A stretch of 60,717 nucleotides of DNA from Methylomonas sp. (GCA_002929135.1 PESC01000042.1:1-60717); one strand, 5' to 3'; shown: positions 10,001 through 18,852, numbered from the stretch's first letter. Program-made: numbers and translations. Notes: generated by a model from the letters alone, not told the origin.

Positions 10001-11347
10001 ATGAAACGGGCTGGGCTGACCATGGCTGTCAGCGCATTTCTGACGACGGCTTGCAATCTGATGCCGGATTTTGTGCTCGATAGTGGCCATCTGCCGGATC
10101 AGTGGCGCAACGCCGAGCATGGGGTCACGGATTCGCCGATAGCGCCGGGCTGGTGGCAAACCTTCGGCAGCCAGGAACTCGATCAACTGATAACCGAGGC
10201 CTTGCAGTACAACAACGACCTGGCCGCCGCCACGCAGCGCATCGAACAGGCGCGGGCGCAAACGATGATAGCCGGTGCCGAGTTGTGGCCCATTCTGGGC
10301 GCCGATGCCAACATGAACAGCACCCACAACGAACTGGGCGAAAGTCGGCGCCGCAGCGGTAACGTCACCCTGGCCTATGAAGTCGATTTGTGGGGTGCCA
10401 ACCGGGGGCGCCGCGATGCCGGCCAAGCGCGCTACCTGAGCGAAGTCTTCGCCCGTGAGGCCTTGCAACTGGTAGTCATGGCCGATGTCAGCTCTGCCTA
10501 CTTCGCTTTGCTGGCAACTGCCGAACGCAAGCGCATCACCGAAAGCTTCATGAAAAACACCGAAGACATCATGCTCATCGTCGAGTCGCGTTTCCAGGCA
10601 GGTGCGGTATCGGCGCTGGCTGTCGCCCAGCAACAAACCGAAGTGGCAAACGCGCGGGCCAATGTCGATCTGGTGACTCAACAACAGGCGCTGGCTGAAA
10701 ACACGCTGGCCATTTTGCTGGGACGGCCACCGGTCGAGTTCAACGTCCGACGACAACATTTCTCCGATTTGACGCTACCCGTCGTACCCTCGCAACAACC
10801 GCTGACCCTGCTGCAACGCCGCCCGGATTTGCGTCAGGCCGAGATGAGCCTGCAAGCCGCCAACCTTGAAGTCGGCATCGCCCTAGCCCAGTTTTTCCCT
10901 AGGTTGACCATCAATCTGGATACATTGCTGGCCAACCCGCAACCAGCCGGGGTAGCCTTGGCCATGGCGGCCGGTCTGGCCCAACCCCTGTTTCAAGGTG
11001 GCCGTCTGGAAGGTGGGCTGGCCAGCGCCAAAGCGCGCAACGCCGAGCTGGTTGAGCGCTATCAGCAAAGCCTGCTGGTGGCATTCAAGGAAGTCGAAGA
11101 CGCTGCCGCCGTGCGCAATCATTCGTCGCAGCGCCTGCAAGCTTTGAACGAAGCCGTCACCAGGGCGCGCGAGGCTTACATCATCGCCCGCGATCAATAC
11201 CGCGTCGGCGCCGTCGACTACCAGGCCTTGCTCATCACCCAGCGCAGCCTGCTGAACTCCGAAACCGCCCAGGTACAAGCGCGTCTTGATGTCTTGCAGG
11301 CTCTGGTGCAGCTTTACAGAGCCTTTGGCGGTGGCTGGCAGGGTTAG
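10001..11347 (+). CDS. outer-membrane efflux lipoprotein, NodT/OprM family
   Basis: A 448-residue TolC-like channel. The N terminus MKRAGLTMAVSAFLTTAC carries a lipobox ending at Cys18. PGWWQTFGSQELDQLITEALQYNNDLAAATQRIEQARAQ is the family's first repeat, and RRPDLRQAEMSLQAANLEVGIALAQFFPRLTIN begins the second half; the helical repeats are present twice as expected. It is the third gene of a macA-macB-outer-membrane-factor operon, giving a complete tripartite exporter. Length and domain order are normal. The gap of 128 bases to the next gene shows no terminator. Confidence 0.92.
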   Translation: MKRAGLTMAVSAFLTTACNLMPDFVLDSGHLPDQWRNAEHGVTDSPIAPGWWQTFGSQELDQLITEALQYNNDLAAATQRIEQARAQTMIAGAELWPILGADANMNSTHNELGESRRRSGNVTLAYEVDLWGANRGRRDAGQARYLSEVFAREALQLVVMADVSSAYFALLATAERKRITESFMKNTEDIMLIVESRFQAGAVSALAVAQQQTEVANARANVDLVTQQQALAENTLAILLGRPPVEFNVRRQHFSDLTLPVVPSQQPLTLLQRRPDLRQAEMSLQAANLEVGIALAQFFPRLTINLDTLLANPQPAGVALAMAAGLAQPLFQGGRLEGGLASAKARNAELVERYQQSLLVAFKEVEDAAAVRNHSSQRLQALNEAVTRAREAYIIARDQYRVGAVDYQALLITQRSLLNSETAQVQARLDVLQALVQLYRAFGGGWQG

Positions 11348-11475
11348 CCTGCATGACGCTCACATCGACACGGCGGCAAGGCAACCGGGCTTTCCGCTGA
11401 TTATTCGGCCATTTTGCGAGAGTCTTACTAGACTTGGCGTCATCGACAGCTTGACCCAGCCATTTCGCACCCTGC

Positions 11476-13110
11476 ATGAAATCGATACTCACCGGCAAAA
11501 CCCTATTGATCGTGGAAGACTACCCTGCGATGCGCAAGGCGATCCGCGACATGCTGCATACCGTCGGTGCCGATGTCATCGTCGAAGCCGAAAACGGCGC
11601 TAATGCATTGAACACCCTGAGCAAGCAAGCCTTCGACATCATTCTGTGCGATTACAACCTCGGTGCCGGCAAAAACGGCCAGCAGGTACTGGAAGAAGCC
11701 CGGCATCGCAACCTGATCGATCATAGTGCAATTTTCATCCTCATCACCGCCGAACAAACCCAGGCCATGGTATTGGGCGCCATGGACAGCAAGCCCGATG
11801 AATACCTGACCAAGCCTTTCAACGCCCAGCAGTTGTATGCACGTATCGAACGCAATTTGCAACGCAAGGCCTATCTTGGCACGGTTGAACGTGACATGGC
11901 GCTGGGGCGTTACCCCACCGCCATCGTGCAATGCGACAGGCTGCTGGCCGAAGGCCATGCCAGGATGCGGATGCCGTTGCTGCGCCTGCGCGCCGAACTG
12001 GCGCTACTGACCGACGACAACGATACGGCGGCTAGTGTTTACCGCGAGGTAGTGATGGAACGCGATTTGGCCTGGGCACGCTTGGGATTGGGCATCGTCG
12101 AGTTCAATCAGGGACAAACGGCACAGGCCGCCGCATCATTTGCCGACGTCATACGCGACAACCCCTTGTGCATGGAGGCTTACGACTGGCTGGCCAAAGC
12201 CTGCTTGCAACTCGGCCAACCGGATGAAGCAGAATCGGTGTTACAGCAGGCGGTTGAGCTGTCGCCACAATCGATACGCCGCCAAAAGACGCTGGCCGCC
12301 ACCGCCGACAGCAATGGCAATGTCGAACTAGCCCTGCGCACCTACAAAGCAGTGGTTGCGCTGGGCAAGCATTCGATACACAAATCGAGCAGCGATTTCG
12401 CCAACCTGGCCAAACTCTATTGCAAAACCCAAGCCATCGGCGATGCGCTCAGCCTCTTGAGCCAGATGCGCCAAACCTACCCCAACGACGCCGAAGCCGA
12501 GTTGCGGGCGCTGACGCTGGAAACGGCGGTTTACAACGCGATGGGCGATGCAGACGCCACGCGTGACGCCCTGGAAAAATCGCTGGCCTTGAGCGAACGG
12601 CTGGGCAACCGCGTACCGAAAGACCTGCAACTGGAGCTGATCCATGCCTGCTTCGTGAATGATGAAGCCGGTCATGCCGATACTCTGATGGAAAGTCTTA
12701 TCAAATCGCATGTCGACGACGACGAATTCATGGCCGCCGTGCGCACGATGCACGCAGGGCTGGGCATGGAACATCGTAGCGAGGCCTTGATCCAGGCCAC
12801 GAAAAAAGCCATGGTGTCCGCCAACAACAAGGCGGCGACCCTGTACAAGCAAGGCCAGTACACGGAGGCCATGGCACTGTTAGAACGTGCAATGGTGGCC
12901 ATGCCAGGCAACAAGACCCTCATCATGAATGCGCTGAACATCATCATTCACGACCTGAAAACCACCAGCATCAGCAACGACAAAATCCTGAAAGCGCAAA
13001 AACTGCTCAAAAGCGCCAAACAGCTAGGGGTAGAACGCCACAAGCTGGCGGTACTGGAACACGAATTCGTCCAATGGTCGCATCAACGAAACAAAGCCCC
13101 CATTTCATGA
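11476..13110 (+). CDS. response regulator with TPR-like C-terminal repeats
   Basis: A 544-residue protein with an N-terminal receiver domain (residues 8-125) and a long helical C-terminal part. The receiver keeps the acidic pair Glu14/Asp15, phospho-acceptor Asp59 (in CDYNLG), a Thr in ITAEQ and Lys113 in LTKPF. The remainder is built of repeats of TPR character (for example LAKACLQLGQPDEAESVLQQAVELSP and AATLYKQGQYTEAMALLERAM). No DNA-binding or enzyme output domain was seen, so output is probably through protein contacts. Similar CheY-TPR proteins occur in pseudomonads and Shewanella. The kinase gene immediately downstream is the likely partner. Confidence 0.85.
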   Translation: MKSILTGKTLLIVEDYPAMRKAIRDMLHTVGADVIVEAENGANALNTLSKQAFDIILCDYNLGAGKNGQQVLEEARHRNLIDHSAIFILITAEQTQAMVLGAMDSKPDEYLTKPFNAQQLYARIERNLQRKAYLGTVERDMALGRYPTAIVQCDRLLAEGHARMRMPLLRLRAELALLTDDNDTAASVYREVVMERDLAWARLGLGIVEFNQGQTAQAAASFADVIRDNPLCMEAYDWLAKACLQLGQPDEAESVLQQAVELSPQSIRRQKTLAATADSNGNVELALRTYKAVVALGKHSIHKSSSDFANLAKLYCKTQAIGDALSLLSQMRQTYPNDAEAELRALTLETAVYNAMGDADATRDALEKSLALSERLGNRVPKDLQLELIHACFVNDEAGHADTLMESLIKSHVDDDEFMAAVRTMHAGLGMEHRSEALIQATKKAMVSANNKAATLYKQGQYTEAMALLERAMVAMPGNKTLIMNALNIIIHDLKTTSISNDKILKAQKLLKSAKQLGVERHKLAVLEHEFVQWSHQRNKAPIS

Positions 13111-13131
13111 CCAAATCTCATGACCAAATCT
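13105..13131 (+). repeat. 13-bp tandem duplication at a gene junction
   Basis: TCATGACCAAATC occurs twice back to back (13105-13117 and 13118-13130), followed again by T. The first copy holds the stop of the response-regulator gene and an ATG that would overlap it as ATGA but is closed by TGA after eight codons. The second copy holds the start of the kinase gene. The duplication appears to have separated a pair that was formerly overlapped. Confidence 0.9.
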
Positions 13132-13803
13132 GAACATCATTCGGCGTTTCCAACGCTGCTGGCCTCGACGGTGCACGACATCAAAAACTCGCTGGGTACG
13201 CTGCTGGCACTGGTTGAACAACTGGAACAAACCGGTGCCTCGAACCTGACCGACGATTGCCGACACTTGCGCTTCGAAGCCACTCGCATCAACCACAGCC
13301 TGATGCAGCTTCTGGTGCTGCACAAAATCGACACGCGCAAGTTCGCGCTGGCCATCGATCAGTACCCGGCGCTCGACCTCATCAACGAAGCCAAAGCCCA
13401 GCAAGACCGCCTGGCCTGGCTGAACCGGCTCGATGTCAGAGTGCAATGCACAGGCGATCTGGTGTGTTATTGCGATTACCAGATCGTCAGCAACGCCCTG
13501 GGCACGGTGCTGAACAATGCCCAGCGTTACAGCCGCCGCTGCATTCTGATGTCGGCCAGCCAGCAAGACGCTTACCTGCGTTTTTGCATCGAAGACGACG
13601 GCGAAGGCTACCCGCCGCACCTGTTGGCTGCCGATCTCGGCAGCCAGGACAGGTTCGACTGGGCCACGGGTAACAGCGGGCTGGGCCTGTATTTCGTCGC
13701 CGCCGTGGCCAGCCTGCACAAAAACCAGGGTCGCAGTGGCTTCGTTCAAATCGACAACGACAGCGCCCTGGGTGGCGCCCGCTTCAGCCTGTATTTGCCG
13801 TGA
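13120..13803 (+). CDS. soluble sensor histidine kinase
   Basis: A 227-residue kinase core without membrane segment or sensor domain. His19 in STVHDIKNSLG is the phospho-accepting histidine; the N box is SNALGTVLNNAQRYSRR, G1 is EDDGEGYPP and G2 is GNSGLGLYFVAAVASLH. The short form suggests that it takes its signal from another protein, plausibly through the TPR part of the regulator encoded just upstream. The start at 13120 lies in the second copy of a 13-base tandem duplication. A 48-base perfect palindrome begins eight bases after the stop. Confidence 0.85.
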   Translation: MTKSEHHSAFPTLLASTVHDIKNSLGTLLALVEQLEQTGASNLTDDCRHLRFEATRINHSLMQLLVLHKIDTRKFALAIDQYPALDLINEAKAQQDRLAWLNRLDVRVQCTGDLVCYCDYQIVSNALGTVLNNAQRYSRRCILMSASQQDAYLRFCIEDDGEGYPPHLLAADLGSQDRFDWATGNSGLGLYFVAAVASLHKNQGRSGFVQIDNDSALGGARFSLYLP

Positions 13804-13810
13804 ATGTCGA

Positions 13811-13860
13811 CGCAGGAGCGGGCCACGCCTGCGAAGTCGCAGGCGTGGCCCGCTCCTGCT
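13811..13860. repeat. REP doublet (REPIN-like) palindrome
   Basis: A 22-base arm (13812-13833) is repeated exactly inverted at 13838-13859 with four bases between, of which the outer A and T also pair. Each arm contains an imperfect inner palindrome, GCGGGC-CAC-GCCTGC, and begins GCAGGAGCGGGCC, which is like the REP sequences of pseudomonads and other gammaproteobacteria. It could also stop transcription of the kinase operon, but it lacks a T run. No RAYT transposase gene is present in the window. Confidence 0.75.
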
Positions 13861-14020
13861 GACAGACGGCAAATGAACCGCATCGATCAAGAAACATCAA
13901 CGATACGATTCGCGCCTCACCGCCTACGGGCTGTATTAGACCAAGCGACGGACGTCAAGCCAAAACCCTGCAATCGCCAGCAGACCCGAGTAAGCCGCAA
14001 GCCCCGGCGGCGGCTGTCGT

Positions 14021-14047
14021 TTCACAGGTTGCCGTCTGTGTGATAAT
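14021..14047 (+). promoter_or_regulatory. candidate recA promoter
   Basis: TTCACA (14021-14026) and an extended -10, TGTGATAAT (14039-14047), are spaced 15 bases apart, 35 bases before the recA start. CTGTCGTTTCACAG (14014-14027), a 4+4 palindrome, overlaps the -35; it is shorter than the usual gammaproteobacterial LexA site, so SOS control is possible but not shown. Confidence 0.35.
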
Positions 14048-14081
14048 GCGCGGCTTTCAGGCTCATCATCCGGGTAAGCAA

Positions 14082-15137
14082 ATGGACGAAAACAAGAAAA
14101 AGGCGCTGGGCGCTGCATTGATGCAAATCGAAAAGCAGTTCGGTAAAGGCTCGGTCATGCGCATGGGTGATGTCGCGGCCAGTCGCGACATCGAGGTGGT
14201 GTCGACCGGCTCGCTGAGCATCGATATTGCTCTGGGTTGCGGTGGTTTGCCGCGCGGGCGCATCGTTGAGGTATTCGGCCCGGAGTCGTCCGGCAAAACC
14301 ACGCTAACCCTGCAAACCATCGCCCAGATGCAAAAGCTGGGCGGTACGGCGGCTTTCGTCGATGCCGAACATGCTCTTGACCCCGCCTATGCCCAAAAAA
14401 TTGGCGTCAACATCGACGACTTGCTGGTGTCGCAGCCCGATACCGGCGAGCAAGCCCTGGAAATCACTGACATGCTGGTGCGTTCCGGCGCAGTCGACAT
14501 CGTGGTTATCGACTCGGTAGCAGCGCTGACGCCGAAAGCCGAAATCGAAGGCGACATGGGCGATTCGCACATGGGGCTGCAAGCGCGGCTGATGTCGCAA
14601 GCCTTGCGCAAACTCACCGCCAACATCAAGCGTTCCAACACGCTGGTGATTTTCATCAACCAGTTGCGCATGAAAATTGGCGTAATGTTCGGCAGCCCGG
14701 AAACCACCACCGGTGGTAACGCGCTGAAATTCTATGCCTCGGTGCGGCTGGATATTCGCCGCATCGGCGCCATCAAGAAAGGCGATGAGGTCATCGGTAA
14801 CGAAACCCGCGTGAAAGTCGTCAAGAACAAGGTCGCTCCGCCGTTCAAGCAGGCCGATTTCGAAATTCTCTACGGCGAAGGCGTATCGTTCTTCGGCGAA
14901 TTGGTGGATTTGGGCGTGGAGTTCGGTTTCGTGCAGAAATCCGGCTCCTGGTACAGCTACAACAACGAGAAAATCGGCCAGGGCAAAGACAATGCCAAGC
15001 AGTTCTTGCGAGACAACCCGGACAAAGCCGCCGAACTGGAAAAAGCCATCCGCGAGAAAGCCTTTGTCAGCCGGGTGACTGCGGCACCCGTAGATGACCA
15101 CGACGCAAACGACGCCGAATTCATCGACGGCGACTGA
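14082..15137 (+). CDS. recA: recombinase RecA
   Basis: A 351-residue RecA, the expected length. [30 protein letters not shown] is the canonical N terminus and fixes the start at 14082 although the frame is open 42 bases earlier. Walker A is [10 protein letters not shown], Walker B is [12 protein letters not shown], loop L2 and the polymer interface follow ([27 protein letters not shown]), and the acidic C terminus ends [11 protein letters not shown]. It promotes strand exchange and LexA self-cleavage. recX begins inside the last 44 bases, so the two are co-transcribed and probably coupled. Confidence 0.98.
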   Translation: MDENKKKALGAALMQIEKQFGKGSVMRMGDVAASRDIEVVSTGSLSIDIALGCGGLPRGRIVEVFGPESSGKTTLTLQTIAQMQKLGGTAAFVDAEHALDPAYAQKIGVNIDDLLVSQPDTGEQALEITDMLVRSGAVDIVVIDSVAALTPKAEIEGDMGDSHMGLQARLMSQALRKLTANIKRSNTLVIFINQLRMKIGVMFGSPETTTGGNALKFYASVRLDIRRIGAIKKGDEVIGNETRVKVVKNKVAPPFKQADFEILYGEGVSFFGELVDLGVEFGFVQKSGSWYSYNNEKIGQGKDNAKQFLRDNPDKAAELEKAIREKAFVSRVTAAPVDDHDANDAEFIDGD

Positions 15138-15612
15138 GCGGCGTCGGCAAATCGAAGCGGTTTGTTTAAGGCTGCTGGCCCGGCGCGAACATAGCCGCCG
15201 GGAGTTGTTCGATAAACTGGCGTTGCGGGGATACGAACGCAGCGAGGTTGAAGTCGTCATCGACGAACTGGTCGGGCAAAACTGGCAAAGCGACGAGCGC
15301 TACACCGAAATTTACGTCCGCGATCGCATTGCCAAAGGTTACGGTCCGCTGCGTATCGCTTACGAATTGCAGCAGCGGGGTATCGAGGGTGTCGATCTGG
15401 ACGCGCAGGCTGACGAACAGGGCGGTTGGCTGAATCTGGCTTTGGATGCTTACCAGGGCAAATACGATGACGCCAAGGCGTTGGCTCTGAGCGAATGGGC
15501 CAAGCGCAGCCGGTTTTTGCAGCAACGGGGTTTTAACGGCGAAACGATTAAACAGGTGTTTGGCGAGTTGAAAATCAAGCTGGCCAAGGCTGATGCTAAA
15601 AAAATATCGTAA
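15094..15612 (+). CDS. recX: RecA regulator RecX
   Basis: A 172-residue RecX with its three-helix repeats: [71 protein letters not shown], and [20 protein letters not shown]. RecX binds the RecA filament and limits its activity. The start at 15094 overlaps recA by 44 bases; later in-frame starts cannot be excluded. The stop codon (15610-15612) lies in the left arm of an inverted repeat, so the repeat may define the gene's present end. Confidence 0.92.
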   Translation: MTTTQTTPNSSTATERRRQIEAVCLRLLARREHSRRELFDKLALRGYERSEVEVVIDELVGQNWQSDERYTEIYVRDRIAKGYGPLRIAYELQQRGIEGVDLDAQADEQGGWLNLALDAYQGKYDDAKALALSEWAKRSRFLQQRGFNGETIKQVFGELKIKLAKADAKKIS

Positions 15613-15708
15613 CTATTCAGCGACATCCACGGATGCGCGATAGGGAAAAACCGTTCTAGTGCCTCAGAGTGTGGACAGGATAAGCCAGCTGGACGCCGAA
15701 TAGTTACG
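15608..15708. repeat. small element with 15-bp terminal inverted repeats
   Basis: CGTAACTATTCAGCG (15608-15622) is matched by the inverted copy CGCCGAATAGTTACG (15694-15708) with one mismatch, framing about 71 bases. Related motifs of the form CGTAAC-N-ATTC occur at 34792-34832 and 55870-55884. It looks like a miniature inverted-repeat element. Nothing else was seen in this gap before the next gene at 15756. Confidence 0.55.
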
Positions 15709-15755
15709 TTTATATGTATATTTTGAAACCTTAGCGGATACAGGACGAATCGACC

Positions 15756-16409
15756 GTGAGCCTCGCAATTTTTGATCTCGACAACACCTTGATTGCTGAT
15801 GACAGTGATTTTTTATGGGGCCAATTTCTGGTTGAACGCGGCATCGTCGACAAAGACCTGTATGCAGATGCCAATAAAAAGTTCTATGAAGACTACAAGC
15901 AAGGTTGTCTGAACATCGTCGAGTTTCTAAATTTTTCGCTGGCGCCATTGGCACGGCACGATGCCGATCAACTCTATCGCTGGCGAGCGGAATTCGTCGA
16001 GGACATCATACGCCCTATCGTGCTGGAGGCCGCGCAAACGCTGGTTGATCGCCATCGCGATGCAGGCGATGTGTTAATGGTCATTACTGCTACCAACCGC
16101 TTCGTGACTGAACCCATTGTTCGATTGTTCGGCATCGAACATTTGCTGGCAACCACACCCGAAAAAATTGATGGCCAATACACCGGCAAATTCATCGGCA
16201 CACCGTCTTTCCAGCAAGGCAAGGTCAGTCTGCTGCAACAATGGCTTGCAGGTAATGCCTACGACTTGAAAGGTAGTCATTTCTATAGCGACTCTCACAA
16301 CGATTTGCCGTTGTTGAATCTGGTGGAAAATCCGGTTGCGGTCGATCCAGACGACAAACTTCGCCAACTGGCCCACGCGGCCAACTGGCCCATCATCAGC
16401 TTGAGGTAA
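15756..16409 (+). CDS. HAD-IB phosphatase (histidinol-phosphatase-like)
   Basis: A 217-residue HAD hydrolase of subfamily IB (SerB-like). Motif I is FDLDNTL (catalytic Asp7 and Asp9), motif II is VITATNRF, the conserved lysine is in QQGKVSLLQQWL, and motif III/IV is FYSDSHNDLPLL. The overall sequence, including SDFLWGQFLVERG, TATNRFVTEPI and VAVDPDDKLRQLA...NWPIISLR, resembles the pseudomonad HAD protein assigned as HisN-type histidinol-phosphatase, so that reaction is a reasonable guess but not proven. GTG is the start. It stands alone between repeat DNA and the RegB/RegA pair. Confidence 0.85.
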   Translation: MSLAIFDLDNTLIADDSDFLWGQFLVERGIVDKDLYADANKKFYEDYKQGCLNIVEFLNFSLAPLARHDADQLYRWRAEFVEDIIRPIVLEAAQTLVDRHRDAGDVLMVITATNRFVTEPIVRLFGIEHLLATTPEKIDGQYTGKFIGTPSFQQGKVSLLQQWLAGNAYDLKGSHFYSDSHNDLPLLNLVENPVAVDPDDKLRQLAHAANWPIISLR

Positions 16410-16503
16410 TCGCTGTTCAGTTCCGATACCAAGCGGCTAGCCCGACGGACAACGACCGGTTTTTGAGTACCATAACCCCCCTTGCCGCCGTCCTGCCATT
16501 GCC

Positions 16504-17853
16504 ATGCTGTCACATATTCTGCCCAAAGCCGAAATCTCGATCCGGGAAAACCTGACCTGGCTGTACATCCTCAGAAACCTGATGCTGTTCGCCGTCATCA
16601 TCGCCATGTTCATCGCGGTACACGGCCTGGGGGTAACACTGCCGATGAATCAGCTCTGGTTGGCGATATTCGCCATGTCGACGCTGAATCTTTACACCTG
16701 GTTGCGGCTGCGAACGCCGGAACCCGTGACCGAGCACGAGATTTTTTCGCAGATTTGCGTGGATGTCGTTGCCCTGTCTTACCTGTTGTATCTGACCGGC
16801 GGCGCCTCCAATCCCATCATCTGGGTGTTTCTGCTGCCCCTGATCGTCACCGCCATCATGTTGCCGCAGGCCTATGCTTGGAATATGGTCATCATCACCT
16901 CCTGCGCCTACACGGTGTTGATTGCCTACAACGTGCCGCTGCCAGCCCTGGCGCCCAAAATGCACCACATGAGCGGCATGACGCCGGAGATGAGTTTGCA
17001 GATGCAGTTGCTGGAAGACCGTCGTCATTTCAACCTGCACGTACTTGGCATGTGGTTTGGTTTTGTGTTCAGTGCCGGTCTGGTGGCGTTTTTCGTCATC
17101 GCCCTGTCGAAAAGCCTGAGAGACCGCGAACGCAGTCTGGCCGAGGCGCGGGAAAGCGCATTGCGCGACGACCGCGTGGTGTCGCTGGGTACGCTGGCCG
17201 CCAGTGCAGCGCATGATATGGGAACACCGCTGGGCACCATCACGATACTGGCGCACGAAATGGAAGAAGACCTGCCCGAGCATCGTTACCCGGAGCTCCA
17301 TCAAAAACTCAAAATCATGCAGCAGCAGCTCAGCCGCTGCAAACAGGCTTTGTCGGTGATGTCGGCATCGGCGGGCGAAATGCGTGCCGAATCGGGCAAG
17401 CGTATGACGGTGAGCCATTACATCGACGATGTGTTGAATCAGTGGCGCACCCACAAGGCATCGACCAAACTCAAACGCTACATCGACAGCCGGGTCGACC
17501 CCGCTGCCGAAATCATCGCCGAGCGCACCGTCACCCACTCCATCATCAACATTCTCAACAACGCGGCGGAAGCCACCCAGCCAGAAAAAGGCATCGAATT
17601 TCATGCTACCTGGAACAGCGACATGCTGTATCTGACGGTTCGCGATCATGGGCCGGGCTTGCCGCCCGATTTACTGGAGTTTGCCGGCCAGCAACCGGTG
17701 CGTAGCAACAAACAGGGCATGGGAGTGGGCCTGTTTCTGACCTATACCACCATCAAGCGCCTGGGCGGTACCATACAATTCAGCAATCTCGAATCCGGCG
17801 GCGTCAACGTCGAAATCGGTTTGCCCCTTTTTGCCAAGGAACGTCATTCATGA
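16504..17853 (+). CDS. regB: RegB/PrrB-type redox sensor histidine kinase
   Basis: A 449-residue kinase with about six membrane helices in residues 20-205 and a cytoplasmic kinase core. GGASNPI between helices corresponds to the quinone-binding heptapeptide GGxxNPF of RegB, with Ile in the last place. His237 in AAHDMGTPLGTI is the phospho-acceptor, with the RegB-specific HDMGTPL form. Cys279 in SRCKQAL sits about 40 residues later, where RegB has its redox-active cysteine. The N box (INILNNAAEATQ), G1 (DHGPGLPP) and G2 (GMGVGLFLTYTTIKRLGG) are intact. The downstream RegA-like regulator overlaps by four bases. Known RegB/RegA systems tune respiration and carbon metabolism to redox state. Confidence 0.88.
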   Translation: MLSHILPKAEISIRENLTWLYILRNLMLFAVIIAMFIAVHGLGVTLPMNQLWLAIFAMSTLNLYTWLRLRTPEPVTEHEIFSQICVDVVALSYLLYLTGGASNPIIWVFLLPLIVTAIMLPQAYAWNMVIITSCAYTVLIAYNVPLPALAPKMHHMSGMTPEMSLQMQLLEDRRHFNLHVLGMWFGFVFSAGLVAFFVIALSKSLRDRERSLAEARESALRDDRVVSLGTLAASAAHDMGTPLGTITILAHEMEEDLPEHRYPELHQKLKIMQQQLSRCKQALSVMSASAGEMRAESGKRMTVSHYIDDVLNQWRTHKASTKLKRYIDSRVDPAAEIIAERTVTHSIINILNNAAEATQPEKGIEFHATWNSDMLYLTVRDHGPGLPPDLLEFAGQQPVRSNKQGMGVGLFLTYTTIKRLGGTIQFSNLESGGVNVEIGLPLFAKERHS

Positions 17854-18410
17854 ACCAGGACAGCCATCAAGACAGCCAGGACAAGCCCAATCTGCTGCTC
17901 GTCGACGACGACGAAACCTTTTGCACCGTATTGAAACCGGCGTTGGAGAAACGCAATTTTCAGGTCACGGTCGCCTGCGATGTCGAAACAGCCATTCGCC
18001 TGGCCGAAGAAACCGAACCGGAATATGCCGTCATCGATTTACGCATTGGCTACGATTCCGGGCTGGAAATGGTGAAAAAACTGATTTCGCTCGACGGCAA
18101 CACCCAGATTGTCATGCTGACTGGCTATGCCAGCATCGCCACCGCCGTCGAAGCCATCAAACTGGGCGCGATTCATTACCTGACCAAACCCGCCAGCCCC
18201 GATGAAATCGTCAGTGCGCTGCACAAGAACGAAGGCGATGCCAGCGTGGCCATCAGCGACAATCCGCTATCGGTCAAACGACTGGAATGGGAACATCTGC
18301 AAAAAGTGCTGATGCAGCACGACGGCAACATCTCGGCGGCGGCACGGGCACTCAACATGCATCGCCGCACCTTGCAACGCAAACTGGAAAAACGACCGGT
18401 ACGGGAGTGA
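17850..18410 (+). CDS. regA: RegA/PrrA-type response regulator
   Basis: A 186-residue two-domain regulator. The receiver carries LLVDDDETF (acidic pocket), phospho-acceptor Asp63 in VIDLRIG, TGYAS and Lys113 in LTKPAS. The C terminus is a Fis-type helix-turn-helix (GNISAAARALNMHRRTLQRKLEK), the RegA/PrrA arrangement. It starts within the kinase stop (ATGA), so the pair is translationally coupled. The VanZ-like gene begins two bases after its stop and is likely in the same transcript. Confidence 0.9.
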   Translation: MNQDSHQDSQDKPNLLLVDDDETFCTVLKPALEKRNFQVTVACDVETAIRLAEETEPEYAVIDLRIGYDSGLEMVKKLISLDGNTQIVMLTGYASIATAVEAIKLGAIHYLTKPASPDEIVSALHKNEGDASVAISDNPLSVKRLEWEHLQKVLMQHDGNISAAARALNMHRRTLQRKLEKRPVRE

Positions 18411-18411
18411 T

Positions 18412-18777
18412 ATGAACACGACCAAATGGCTGGACTGGACGGCCTTGATTGCCTATTGCGGACTCATCTTCTGGCTGTCGTCACAGTCGATGCTGCCCGT
18501 GCCTTCGGTGTTCAACGCTCAGGACAAGGTCATGCATGCCGGTGCCTATTTCGTCATGGCCCTGCTGGCCTGGCGGGCGCTGCGCCATGCTGGGTTGTCC
18601 GGCAAACTGACCCTGATACTGGCTGCGTTATTTTGCAGCCTGTACGGCATATCCGACGAATGGCACCAAAGCTTCGTGCCGGGGCGCAACCCCGACGTCA
18701 CCGACTGGCTGGCCGATACCGTGGGCGCCGTCGGCGGCGTTGTTTTACTGCACCATATCCGCAAGCGGTTTTTTTGA
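18412..18777 (+). CDS. VanZ-like membrane protein
   Basis: A 121-residue protein with four predicted membrane helices (about 9-25, 45-60, 66-83, 98-114). The VanZ-family signature is present: QDKVMHAGAYFVMALLAW, followed by YGISDEWHQSFVPGRNPDVTDWLADTVGAVGG. VanZ gives low-level teicoplanin resistance in enterococci, but the function of proteobacterial members is not known. It follows the RegA-like gene by two bases. Confidence 0.8.
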   Translation: MNTTKWLDWTALIAYCGLIFWLSSQSMLPVPSVFNAQDKVMHAGAYFVMALLAWRALRHAGLSGKLTLILAALFCSLYGISDEWHQSFVPGRNPDVTDWLADTVGAVGGVVLLHHIRKRFF

Positions 18778-18852
18778 AGTAACGCGGCGCGGTTAGGATG
18801 CGGTTACAAATTCTCGTTCTCACGCGCGGCAAAAGGAATGCAGCAGGGGCGC

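Noticed and set aside
9548-10759. A 403-codon antisense frame across macB and the outer-membrane factor gene
   Set aside because: Overlaps two certain genes completely and shows no family features.
14014-14027. CTGTCGTTTCACAG as a LexA box for recA
   Set aside because: The half-sites are two bases closer than in the usual gammaproteobacterial consensus; kept only as a remark on the promoter.
13804-14043. 79-codon frame after the small kinase gene
   Set aside because: It is made largely of the REP-like palindrome and the recA upstream region.
16510-17649. A 379-codon antisense frame opposite the RegB-like gene
   Set aside because: His/Gln-rich shadow translation of a conserved kinase.
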